The notes under the pieces were generated by a model that did not search any database, was not told the origin of the DNA, and saw nothing but the letters and a program-made list of their open reading frames with translations. A DNA stretch of 64,000 nt from an uncultured Sulfitobacter sp. (lineage in GTDB: Bacteria; Pseudomonadota; Alphaproteobacteria; Rhodobacterales; Rhodobacteraceae), in contig CALFWM010000011.1 in NCBI GenBank assembly GCA_937928635.1, forward strand, positions 124,001 through 188,000, written 5' to 3'. The position numbers were made by a program, and so were the translations under genes. Shown here in pieces: positions 54,804-64,000 of this stretch. Numbering within the stretch: position 1 is the stretch's first letter; the number at the start of each line of letters is the position of its first letter.

Positions 54804-55742
54804 ATGGATCAGCCAACATGGGGCATTGTCTCCACCATCAAAGCACCCGCTGCCGATATCTTGCGCTTTGCCGCCTTTCATCTGCGCGCCGGGGCGCATC
54901 GCATTTACGTCTACCTTGATGATGAAAATCCAACGGCCCAGACAGCCCTCAAGGCGCATCCAAAATGCCGGGTCATTCGCTGTGACGCTGCTTATTGGCA
55001 AAAGCATGGCAATCGACCCAAAAAGCATCAGGTGCGTCAAAGTGTGAACGCCACCCATGCCTACCAGCGCCGCGCCGAAGTGGATTGGCTGATCCATATG
55101 GATGTCGACGAATTTCTGGTATCGGACCAACCCATAGCGACCATCCTTTCGGGCCTGCCTGCGGACAGGTTAACCGCCCGCATTCGCCCGATGGAAGTTC
55201 TGGCCGGAGACGGCACAGCCTTTAAGGCGTTTATCCCCAATGGCCCGGAGCGCAAAGCAATCACGCAAGCGCTGTACCCGACCTTTGGGGCCTACCTGAA
55301 AGGTGGATTTCTAAGCCACCTTGCCGGGAAATTGTTTGTCCGCAGCAGGTTAGACAGCATACGCCTGCAAATCCACAACGCATTTGAAGGCGGCATGGCT
55401 CTTCCCGACAGCGCGCAACTGCATGGCATTGACCTGGCCCATTGCCACGCCAAAAGCTGGGATCAATGGCTGGCCGACTATCGGTATCGCCATGAAAAAG
55501 GGTCGTACCGGGCGGATCTAGCACCCAATGCCTCACCCGAAAAAGGTGGTATGACCCTGCATGCCTTGTTTGAAATGATAGAACAGCAGGATGGGGTTCA
55601 CGGTCTGCGCGCCTTCTTTGATGAGGTGGTTGCTGACACACCCGATCTGCGTGCACGGCTGGCGGAGCGTGGGTTACTCAGACAAATTGATCTGGACTTC
55701 GCACAGGCGTTGGCAACACATTTCCCCAACGTAACCCTTTGA
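54804..55742 (+). CDS. Lone family 2 glycosyltransferase (D)
   Basis: A 312-residue GT2-like protein (TWGIVSTIKAPAADILRFAAFHLRAGAHRIYVYLDD at the N-terminus, DVDEF at about residue 100). It is related in design to the GT2 domains of the 19.6-26.4 kb cluster but is more divergent at the N-terminus, where KNE is replaced by KAP. It stands alone between prfC and a helicase. Acceptor unknown. Confidence 0.78.
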   Translation: MDQPTWGIVSTIKAPAADILRFAAFHLRAGAHRIYVYLDDENPTAQTALKAHPKCRVIRCDAAYWQKHGNRPKKHQVRQSVNATHAYQRRAEVDWLIHMDVDEFLVSDQPIATILSGLPADRLTARIRPMEVLAGDGTAFKAFIPNGPERKAITQALYPTFGAYLKGGFLSHLAGKLFVRSRLDSIRLQIHNAFEGGMALPDSAQLHGIDLAHCHAKSWDQWLADYRYRHEKGSYRADLAPNASPEKGGMTLHALFEMIEQQDGVHGLRAFFDEVVADTPDLRARLAERGLLRQIDLDFAQALATHFPNVTL

Positions 55743-55880
55743 GCACACAACTATTTGACGGCGCGGTGCCAAGTTGTTATGCGCATGCCTACATGTTGCG
55801 GTACGGTGCCGCCGCGGGCCATACGGGCCGACATGATTGCTGCCGCGGGCCAAATCAGTGTCCGCTTATACCGGACATAT

Positions 55881-57383
<1,503 letters not shown>

Positions 57384-57444
57384 GCGCCTTAATGGCGTCA
57401 ATTTTACAACCTAGAAGATTTCCATTCAAACGGGAGCCTTCGAG

Positions 57445-58161
57445 ATGCCTTCTGCCCAAACGCATATCGAAACGGTCTCGACGACGGCGCGGGTGGTAGC
57501 GCAACATCCCGGCATGCGCCTGACAGCAACCGGGCTTGCAGCCCCTCATAGGTGGATCACACTACTCATCCTTGGGTGTTGCTTACCAAGTTTGGCGGCT
57601 ATGTTCGCCTTGCCAGCAACAATGATTAACCCAGAAGGCTTAGGGCAATGGGTCAACGTGGTACGCGCACTTGGCGTTTGCATAGCGGGGCTCGTTTTTT
57701 GGCTTTCCCTGTCTTTGCTGCGCGCATGGGCCAATCCTGATTGCAAAGGCCCACCATTCTTTGGATTTCTCTGCACAATTGTCATACTAACACCAATGTC
57801 CTATGGCATGACGAACGCAACTTTTCTCAGAATTTTTCCACTTTCCAGCACCTATTTACTGCATGAACCGCTGATCATCCAAAGAGATTACATTAGTGTT
57901 AGCTATGACGGACCTTGCCGCAGAAAGTGCCTCTTTGAAAAGCTGACCGGGACTGATGGCGTAATCTATGCGCTGAACCTGGACAACTATCCAACCTTTG
58001 TTGCCCCCATTGTGCTTTACGAAAAACCTGCTGGGTTCCGAATATTTTCGGACCCGCGTACCAGACCAAGAAACCCGGCTGCTCTTACCCTAAAGGGCGT
58101 TGGAAACTGGTTTGGGATGCGGATCGAGAAAATTACGCCTGTCAAAGAAGAACAGGCGTAA
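57445..58161 (+). CDS. Hypothetical membrane protein, 238 aa
   Basis: The gene is not recognised. Three hydrophobic segments are visible (about residues 33-53, 68-88, 98-118), after which a polar domain of about 120 residues follows, containing two Cys in CRRKCLF. The AT content is higher than that of neighbours, and codon choice looks less typical, which fits a recently acquired or fast-evolving gene. It is convergent with rnj, nine bases apart. Confidence 0.7.
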   Translation: MPSAQTHIETVSTTARVVAQHPGMRLTATGLAAPHRWITLLILGCCLPSLAAMFALPATMINPEGLGQWVNVVRALGVCIAGLVFWLSLSLLRAWANPDCKGPPFFGFLCTIVILTPMSYGMTNATFLRIFPLSSTYLLHEPLIIQRDYISVSYDGPCRRKCLFEKLTGTDGVIYALNLDNYPTFVAPIVLYEKPAGFRIFSDPRTRPRNPAALTLKGVGNWFGMRIEKITPVKEEQA

Positions 58162-58170
58162 TATCTTCTT

Positions 58171-59841
58171 CTAGCTCAACCGGCTAACCACAACCGTCAC
58201 CTCAGGCTTCTTGCCAATCTCATCATTGGCAGACTGCCGCGCGACCTTTTTCAACCCATCATGCAGCTTGTCATCATCGCGCAAGGTTTTCGCCCCGGCC
58301 CGGCCCAGCCATTGAGACAGGTCCTCTTCCAACACATCCGTAAGCGGCGCGTCTGAAATGCCCGTATCCGGCAGGCCCATCATATCCACCCACGGATCGC
58401 CCAAGGGCTCATCATCCGCATCCATGATCACCGTCACCGTTACATGCCCGTTCAGTGCCATGCGGATACGGTCGCGCACCACGCCATCGAGCGCGCCGAT
58501 CTGCACGGAGCCGTCGATATAGGTGCGCCCGGTTTCGATGTATTCCGTGACCTTCGGCTTGTTGCCGGACAGATCAATCATCATCCCGTTTACCGCCAGC
58601 ACGCCCTGCATGCCTTTTTCATCCGCAATCCGCGCATGTTCGCGCAGATGGCGGTGTTCGCCGTGCATCGGGATCAGGATCTGGGGCTTCACCAGATCAT
58701 GCAGTTCTTCCAGATCAGGCCGGTTGGCGTGACCAGACACGTGGTAATGCCCGCCGGAGTTTTCATCAACCACATCCACACCAATCTCGGAAAACTGGTT
58801 CACGATACGGATCACGCCACGTTCATTGCCGGGGATGGTTTTGGAGGAAAACAGGAACATGTCCCCTTCCTTCATCTCAATCCCCTGATACTTGCCCCGC
58901 GCCAGTTGCGCGGAGGCCGCACGGCGTTCACCCTGCGAACCTGTCACCAGCAGCATCAGGTTTTCACGCGGTATGTTGCGCGCATCCTCTGCGCGAATCG
59001 TGTTCGGGAAATCCTTCAGCACGCCGGTTTCCTGTGCCGCCTCCACCATGCGGTTCATGGAGCGGCCCAAAAGCACAATCGAGCGCCCTGCCCGGTCGCC
59101 CGCCGCCGCCAGCGTTTTCACGCGGGCCACGTTGGAGGCAAAGGTGGTCGCAACCACCATGCCATCGTGCGACGCCACCAGCTTTTCAATCTCCGGCCCG
59201 ACGGAGGCCTCGGAACGGCCCGCATGGCGGCTGAACACGTTGGTGCTGTCACACACCAGTGCTTTGATCCCCTCTTTGGCAATCTCAGCGAACATGTCAT
59301 CATCAAACGGCTCACCCACGCCCGGCGTGCGGTCAATCTTGAAATCGCCTGAGTGCAGCACCCGGCCATCCGGTGTGTCGATCACCAAGGCAGAACTCTC
59401 AGGAATGGAATGCGAAATCGGCGCAAAGGATACCGTGAAGGGCCCCGCGGTCACGGTTTCGGGATAGGGAGAGACCACATGCACCGCGTCCTCGGGGTGG
59501 CCGTGTTCATCCATCTTGCGCCGCGCGATGTTCGCCGTAAAGGCGCGCGCATAGATCGGCGCTTGCAGGTGGTCATAGGTATGGGCCACGCCGCCGATGT
59601 GATCCTCATGGGCGTGGGTAATAAACACCGCCTCAATCTGATCACGCCGCTCGCGCAGCCATGCGATGTCGGCAATGATCAGATCCACACCGGGAGAGCT
59701 GTCCATATCCGGGAAGGCCACGCCCAGATCAACGACAATCAGCCGCTCTTTGCCCGGTTTTCCGTAGCCATATACATAGGCATTCATGCCAATTTCACCC
59801 GCCCCGCCGAGAGGAAGGTAGATTAATCTTTCACTGCTCAT
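58171..59841 (-). CDS. rnj: Ribonuclease J
   Basis: A 556-residue metallo-beta-lactamase/beta-CASP RNase with 5'-exo and endo activity on RNA. The zinc motif HAHEDHIGG is near residue 78, the beta-CASP region has TGSQGERRAA near 310, and MHGEHRHLREH near 398 supplies further metal ligands. It is last in nuoM-nuoN-birA-coaX-rnj, two bases after coaX, an order common in Rhodobacterales. Confidence 0.95.
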   Translation of the reverse strand: MSSERLIYLPLGGAGEIGMNAYVYGYGKPGKERLIVVDLGVAFPDMDSSPGVDLIIADIAWLRERRDQIEAVFITHAHEDHIGGVAHTYDHLQAPIYARAFTANIARRKMDEHGHPEDAVHVVSPYPETVTAGPFTVSFAPISHSIPESSALVIDTPDGRVLHSGDFKIDRTPGVGEPFDDDMFAEIAKEGIKALVCDSTNVFSRHAGRSEASVGPEIEKLVASHDGMVVATTFASNVARVKTLAAAGDRAGRSIVLLGRSMNRMVEAAQETGVLKDFPNTIRAEDARNIPRENLMLLVTGSQGERRAASAQLARGKYQGIEMKEGDMFLFSSKTIPGNERGVIRIVNQFSEIGVDVVDENSGGHYHVSGHANRPDLEELHDLVKPQILIPMHGEHRHLREHARIADEKGMQGVLAVNGMMIDLSGNKPKVTEYIETGRTYIDGSVQIGALDGVVRDRIRMALNGHVTVTVIMDADDEPLGDPWVDMMGLPDTGISDAPLTDVLEEDLSQWLGRAGAKTLRDDDKLHDGLKKVARQSANDEIGKKPEVTVVVSRLS

Positions 59842-59843
59842 TC

Positions 59844-60617
59844 TTAAGCATTTTCCTTGTTATATCTGTGGATGACGGTCAGCCCGTGCATCGTGAGGTC
59901 ATCTTCGATGACGTCGAATAAGTCTTCGGTCTGCGCAAACAGCGGGGCCAGCCCGCCTGTCGCAATAATTTTCATTTTCTGGTCACGTTCGGCTTTGATG
60001 CGGGCGCAGATTTCTTTCACAAGGCCCACATAGCCCCAGAACACCCCTGACTGCATGCAGGCAACGGTGTTGGTGCCTACTACACGTTGCGGCTTGGTGA
60101 TGTCCACATGTGGCAGGGCGGCTGCGGCCATATGCAGCGCTTCGAGTGATAGATTTACACCGGGTGCGATCACGCCGCCCACATACGCGCCATCGTGGCC
60201 CGCCACATCAAAGGTGGTCGCGGTGCCAAAATCGACCACAATCAGGTTGCCGCCATGCCGGTCATAGGCACCCGCTGCGTTCACCAACCGGTCTGGCCCC
60301 ACAATTGTGCCCTCATCCACACGCGGCGGCGTTGGCAACAGGCAATCCGGTTTGCCCACCACAATCGGGCGACAGCCAAAATACTGATCCGAAAACACCC
60401 GCAGGTTAAACACAACGCGGGGTACGGTGGAGGAAATGATCACATCGGTGATCTTTTGTTCGATCTTGTGATGGTCCAGCAGGGTTGAGAACCACGTAAA
60501 ATACGCATCCGACGTGCGCGCATGATGGGTCGACGTGCGCATGGAGATCAGCTGCACGCCGTCTTCATAAATGGAAAAAACGGTGTTTGTATTGCCGCAG
60601 TCAATCGCCAGAAGCAT
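59844..60617 (-). CDS. coaX: Type III pantothenate kinase
   Basis: A 257-residue kinase for the first step of coenzyme A synthesis. The phosphate-binding loop LLAIDCGNTNTVFSIYEDG is at residues 2-20, GPDRLVNAAGAYDRHGG near 108 supplies the catalytic Asp, and VVDFGTATTFDV near 127 the second phosphate loop. It lies 15 bases downstream of birA. Confidence 0.95.
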   Translation of the reverse strand: MLLAIDCGNTNTVFSIYEDGVQLISMRTSTHHARTSDAYFTWFSTLLDHHKIEQKITDVIISSTVPRVVFNLRVFSDQYFGCRPIVVGKPDCLLPTPPRVDEGTIVGPDRLVNAAGAYDRHGGNLIVVDFGTATTFDVAGHDGAYVGGVIAPGVNLSLEALHMAAAALPHVDITKPQRVVGTNTVACMQSGVFWGYVGLVKEICARIKAERDQKMKIIATGGLAPLFAQTEDLFDVIEDDLTMHGLTVIHRYNKENA

Positions 60618-60632
60618 GGCGCAGCCCTCCTA

Positions 60633-61397
60633 TCAGAAAAAGACGTCTGCCGCGGTGATTGCCACAGGGCCCTTGGGGGTGGTCAGGATCAGGTTACCGG
60701 TTTCATCCAGATCCTCAAAGGTGCCGGTGATTTCTTCTTTCATGGTACGGGCTGTGACCGTGCCGCCCAGGTTGGCCGCATGGCGCAGCCACAGGCGGCG
60801 AAACGGATCAAACCCTGCCGTTTCAAACAGCTTGCGATCACTGGCAAAGGTGATTGCCAGAATATCCAACAGCTCTTCGATGTCAGGGGCCTTGCCCAGT
60901 TGCGCAAGAACGGAGGACGGCGGCGTGGCACGCGGCTCCACATCCGCAAGGTCGGGGGCATGGCACAGGTTCACCCCGATGCCGATCACCAGCCAGTCGA
61001 CCTTGGTTTGGGTGCCGGAGGTTTCCAGCAGGATGCCCGCAATCTTGGTCCCGTTCAGCAGCACGTCGTTGGGCCACTTCAGCGCGTAGCCTTCGGACGG
61101 CGCGACAACCTTGAGCGTCTGATAGAGCGACAGAGCGACAACAAATGAGTTCAGCGCAACATCCTGCAAGGGTTCAGGCGGGAACATGACATGGCTGGCA
61201 GAGAAATTGCCAACCGGGTCTGCCCAGGGGCGCCCACGTCTGCCACGCCCTCTGGTTTGTTGGCGTGCCAATATCCAGGCCGGGCCTTGCAGGCTGTTGG
61301 CACGTCGCGCCGCCTCAGCGTTGGTGCTGTCCACAGAATCCAGAACAATACGGTTGACCCCAATCGGCCAGCCATCATCCCCCAGATCAGTTGACAA
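60633..61397 (-). CDS. birA: Biotin-[acetyl-CoA-carboxylase] ligase
   Basis: A short BirA without the N-terminal DNA-binding domain, about 254 residues. The biotin loop [12 protein letters not shown] is near residue 55 and the ATP-binding [10 protein letters not shown] near residue 105. The start is uncertain: no in-frame ATG lies near the expected N-terminus; TTG 61397 overlaps the nuoN stop by 11 bases and is chosen, CTG 61385 is another possibility. It biotinylates carboxyl carrier proteins. Same transcript as nuoN and coaX. Confidence 0.87.
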   Translation of the reverse strand: MSTDLGDDGWPIGVNRIVLDSVDSTNAEAARRANSLQGPAWILARQQTRGRGRRGRPWADPVGNFSASHVMFPPEPLQDVALNSFVVALSLYQTLKVVAPSEGYALKWPNDVLLNGTKIAGILLETSGTQTKVDWLVIGIGVNLCHAPDLADVEPRATPPSSVLAQLGKAPDIEELLDILAITFASDRKLFETAGFDPFRRLWLRHAANLGGTVTARTMKEEITGTFEDLDETGNLILTTPKGPVAITAADVFF

Positions 61398-62829
61398 GTG
61401 TCGCCGCCGCAGAGGCCGCCGCGCCTTCGACGCCAAACATATTGGCGATGCCCACAATCATAATCACCGCAGAGGCCATCAGGAACCCCGCCAGCAAGGG
61501 TGAGCCGCCACTGTCCAGCGCATCGGATTTATCCTCACCAAAGTACATGTAAAAGACAATCCGCAGGTAATAATAGGCCCCGATCACGGAGGCGATGACG
61601 CCCGCGACTGCCAGCCAAACCAGATCCGCTTGATACGCCGCGCGCAGCACGTAGAGCTTACCAAAGAACCCCAGCATGGGTGGCACACCAGCCAGGGAGA
61701 ACATCAACACCAGCAATGCCAAAGCACGACCCGGGTTCTGTTTGGAATACATGTTAAGGCTGGAAATATCTGTGACCGGGGCACCGTCCTTTTGCATCAG
61801 CATGATGAAAGCAAAGACGCCCACGTTCATGGTCACATAGATCGCCATATAGACCAGCATCGCCTGCACGCCCAACACTGTACCTGCGGCAAGACCCATC
61901 AGCGCGTAGCCCATGTGGGCGATAGAACTGAACGCCATCAGGCGTTTGATATTGGTCTGCCCAATCGCCGCGACCGCTCCAAGGAACATGGAGGCCACAG
62001 ACAAGAGCGCCACGATCTGGCTCCAGTCGCTGACCGCATTGCCGAATGCGTCGTGCAGCACGCGGGCAAACAGCCCCATCGCCGCAACCTTGGGCGCGGT
62101 GGCAAAGAAGGCCGTGATCGGTGTAGGTGCACCCTCGTAAACGTCCGGTGTCCACATGTGGAACGGTACGGCCGACACTTTGAACGCCATGCCCGAGATC
62201 AGGAACACAAGACCAAAGAGCAGCCCGATGGAGGTTTCTCCCGCCTGCGCGACTTCGATGATGCCAGAGAACAACGTGGTGCCTGCGTAGCCGTAGACCA
62301 GTGACGCGCCATAAAGCAGCAGACCGGAGGACAACGCCCCGAGCACAAAATACTTCAGGCCGGCCTCCGTCGATTTGATGCTGTCACGGCGCAGGGCGGC
62401 AACAACATAAAGCACAAGGGATTGCAGCTCCAACCCCATATATAGCGCCATCAGGTCGCCCGCAGAGACCATCATCATCATACCAACCGCGGCAAGCGCG
62501 ACCAGCATTGGATATTCAAACCGCAGAATCCCACGATCGCGCATGTAGCCTTCTGACATGACCAGCACGGCAGCGGCACTCAGCAAAATGGTGATCTTGG
62601 CAAAACGCGCAAAGCCATCATCGTTGAACATGCCGTTAAAGGCGGTTTGCGTACCCTCCCCGGTCAGGCCAATCCATGCCGCAAGCACCACAAACAGCGC
62701 CGCAGTCAGCCAGACCAATGCGCCCGCCATTTTATCCTTGCTGCTATAGACAGCCGCCAAAAGCCCCAGCATCGCAAAGGCCGACAGCACGATTTCAGGC
62801 AGGATGATGTTCAGATCAGCGGAAATCAT
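61387..62829 (-). CDS. nuoN: NADH-quinone oxidoreductase subunit N
   Basis: A 480-residue, about 14-helix antiporter-like subunit of complex I membrane arm. The central proton-channel segments are seen ([14 protein letters not shown] near 131, [24 protein letters not shown] near 222). It follows nuoM by 11 bases and is the last nuo gene here. Confidence 0.96.
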   Translation of the reverse strand: MISADLNIILPEIVLSAFAMLGLLAAVYSSKDKMAGALVWLTAALFVVLAAWIGLTGEGTQTAFNGMFNDDGFARFAKITILLSAAAVLVMSEGYMRDRGILRFEYPMLVALAAVGMMMMVSAGDLMALYMGLELQSLVLYVVAALRRDSIKSTEAGLKYFVLGALSSGLLLYGASLVYGYAGTTLFSGIIEVAQAGETSIGLLFGLVFLISGMAFKVSAVPFHMWTPDVYEGAPTPITAFFATAPKVAAMGLFARVLHDAFGNAVSDWSQIVALLSVASMFLGAVAAIGQTNIKRLMAFSSIAHMGYALMGLAAGTVLGVQAMLVYMAIYVTMNVGVFAFIMLMQKDGAPVTDISSLNMYSKQNPGRALALLVLMFSLAGVPPMLGFFGKLYVLRAAYQADLVWLAVAGVIASVIGAYYYLRIVFYMYFGEDKSDALDSGGSPLLAGFLMASAVIMIVGIANMFGVEGAAASAAATLVN

Positions 62830-62840
62830 CTGGGCGGTCC

Positions 62841-64000
62841 TTATTCAGAAACCGCAGCGGTCTCAAGCGCGCCCATGGCGGCCTCTTTCGCTGCGTCATA
62901 GTTTTCAACCAGGGCGGTCACGGAGGGGCCGATCAAATCGAGGATCAGCGCCGGGTACACACCAAGCAGGATTGTCATCACCACAAGTGGCGCAAAAATC
63001 CACTTTTCCCGTGGGTTCATATCTGTGATCGACTTTAGGCTTTCCTTGATCAGATCGCCCATCACCACCCGGCGATAGAGCCACAGTGCGTAAGCGGCAG
63101 AGAAGATCACACCCGTTGTGGCCACAGCCGCCACCCAGGTGTTGACCTGAAAGACCGCCATCAGCGTCAGGAATTCACCCACAAATCCAGAGGTGCCGGG
63201 CAAGCCGACGTTGGCCATGGTGAAGAGCATAAAGATCAGCGCGTAGGCCGGCATGCGGTTCACAAGGCCACCATAGGCGTCAATCTCGCGCGTGTGCATC
63301 CGGTCATAGATCACCCCCACACAGAGGAAGAGCGCGCCGGAGATAAAGCCATGGCTCAGCATCTGGAAAATCGCGCCATCAATGCCCTGCTGGTTACCCG
63401 CAAATATACCCATGGTCACAAACCCCATGTGCGCGACCGATGAATAGGCGATCAGCTTTTTCATGTCTTCCTGCACAAGCGCGACCAGCGAGGTGTAGAC
63501 AATCGCAATTGCGGAAATCCACAGAATAAACTCGCTCATCACCTCTGCCCCCACCGGGAACATCGGGAGTGAGAAACGCAGGAAACCGTATCCCCCCAGC
63601 TTGAGCAGGATCGCCGCCAGCACCACAGAGCCCGCCGTTGGGGCCTGCACGTGCGCGTCGGGCAACCATGTGTGCACCGGCCACATCGGCATTTTCACTG
63701 CAAAGCTGGCAAAGAACGCGAGGAACATCAGCGTTTGCGCGCCCCCCACAATTTGAATGCCCAACAGGCTGAAACTCTCCGAGCCAAAGGTGTGGTTCAA
63801 AAGCGCAACCTGCCCGTCCTGACAGGCCGCAATACAGGTAGACCCGGCATCGGCAAACATGCCCACCATCGCCACCAGCATCAGAACAGAGCCCAGGAAG
63901 GTGTAGAGGAAGAACTTGAAACTTGCATAGATGCGGTTTGCCCCGCCCCAGATTCCAATGATCAGGAACATCGGGATCAGGCCCGCTTCAAAGAACAGGT
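62841..64000 (-). CDS. nuoM: NADH-quinone oxidoreductase subunit M (partial)
   Basis: The C-terminal 386 or so residues of the complex I antiporter-like subunit M; the N-terminal part lies beyond the right edge of the window. Conserved segments include [27 protein letters not shown] sequence and [18 protein letters not shown]. The full-length protein is usually about 510 residues. The remaining nuo genes are expected to the right. Confidence 0.95.
   Translation of the reverse strand, partial: LFFEAGLIPMFLIIGIWGGANRIYASFKFFLYTFLGSVLMLVAMVGMFADAGSTCIAACQDGQVALLNHTFGSESFSLLGIQIVGGAQTLMFLAFFASFAVKMPMWPVHTWLPDAHVQAPTAGSVVLAAILLKLGGYGFLRFSLPMFPVGAEVMSEFILWISAIAIVYTSLVALVQEDMKKLIAYSSVAHMGFVTMGIFAGNQQGIDGAIFQMLSHGFISGALFLCVGVIYDRMHTREIDAYGGLVNRMPAYALIFMLFTMANVGLPGTSGFVGEFLTLMAVFQVNTWVAAVATTGVIFSAAYALWLYRRVVMGDLIKESLKSITDMNPREKWIFAPLVVMTILLGVYPALILDLIGPSVTALVENYDAAKEAAMGALETAAVSE

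Overview
The window looks like chromosomal DNA of a marine Roseobacter-group alphaproteobacterium (Rhodobacteraceae). Reasons: a gene-transfer-agent type endolysin and holin pair, a fused indolepyruvate ferredoxin oxidoreductase, a Hint-domain protein, several Rhodobacteraceae-style family 2 glycosyltransferases with a DVDEF motif, and a full set of housekeeping genes with short spacings and frequent ATGA or TGATG overlaps. No rRNA, tRNA, insertion sequence, integrase or CRISPR array was seen. The genus cannot be fixed from the sequence alone.

Layout. 1-0.5 kb: the end of an unrecognised gene and a small hypothetical gene. 0.5-7.5 kb (minus strand): murI, argC, ccmE, endolysin, holin, ccmF, ccmH, paaG; the phage-derived lysis pair sits inside a cytochrome c maturation block. 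7.6-12.2 kb: indolepyruvate ferredoxin oxidoreductase divergent from a LysR regulator. 12.2-17 kb: a candidate small RNA, a large MscS-type channel, and purL. 17.1-19.4 kb: a MoxR ATPase and vWA protein pair. 19.6-26.4 kb: a compact six-gene cluster (GT2, sulfotransferase, sulfotransferase-like/GT2 fusion, FkbM methyltransferase, GT2, alpha/beta-hydrolase-like protein) that probably builds or decorates an unknown glycan or small molecule; this is the most interesting accessory unit. 26.5-31 kb: pyrC, threonine dehydratase-like gene, pyrE, dnaB. 31-38.3 kb: secreted esterase, DUF1194 protein, alr, pqiA-like gene, radA, cvpA, histidine kinase. 38.7-44.2 kb: purF, DUF1801, SDR, surE-pcm-nlpD. 44.2-46.7 kb (minus): tatA-tatB-tatC and a DUF815 ATPase. 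47-52.6 kb: WYL regulator, two Lin0512 proteins with an orphan ABC ATPase, a HEAT-repeat DNA alkylation repair protein with an SDR, and the Hint protein. 52.8-58.2 kb: prfC, a lone GT2, a DEAD-box helicase, a hypothetical membrane protein. 58.2-64 kb (minus): nuoM (cut by the window end), nuoN, birA, coaX, rnj.

The non-coding part also holds structure: a palindromic repeat that supplies the TAG stop codon of three genes, four tandem hairpins sharing CG...TCAA...CG architecture before radA, a 20-bp-arm perfect inverted repeat before the WYL regulator, DnaA-box-like 9-mers before dnaB, and a hairpin overlapping the endolysin ribosome binding site. Functions are assigned by motif recognition only; no database search was run.
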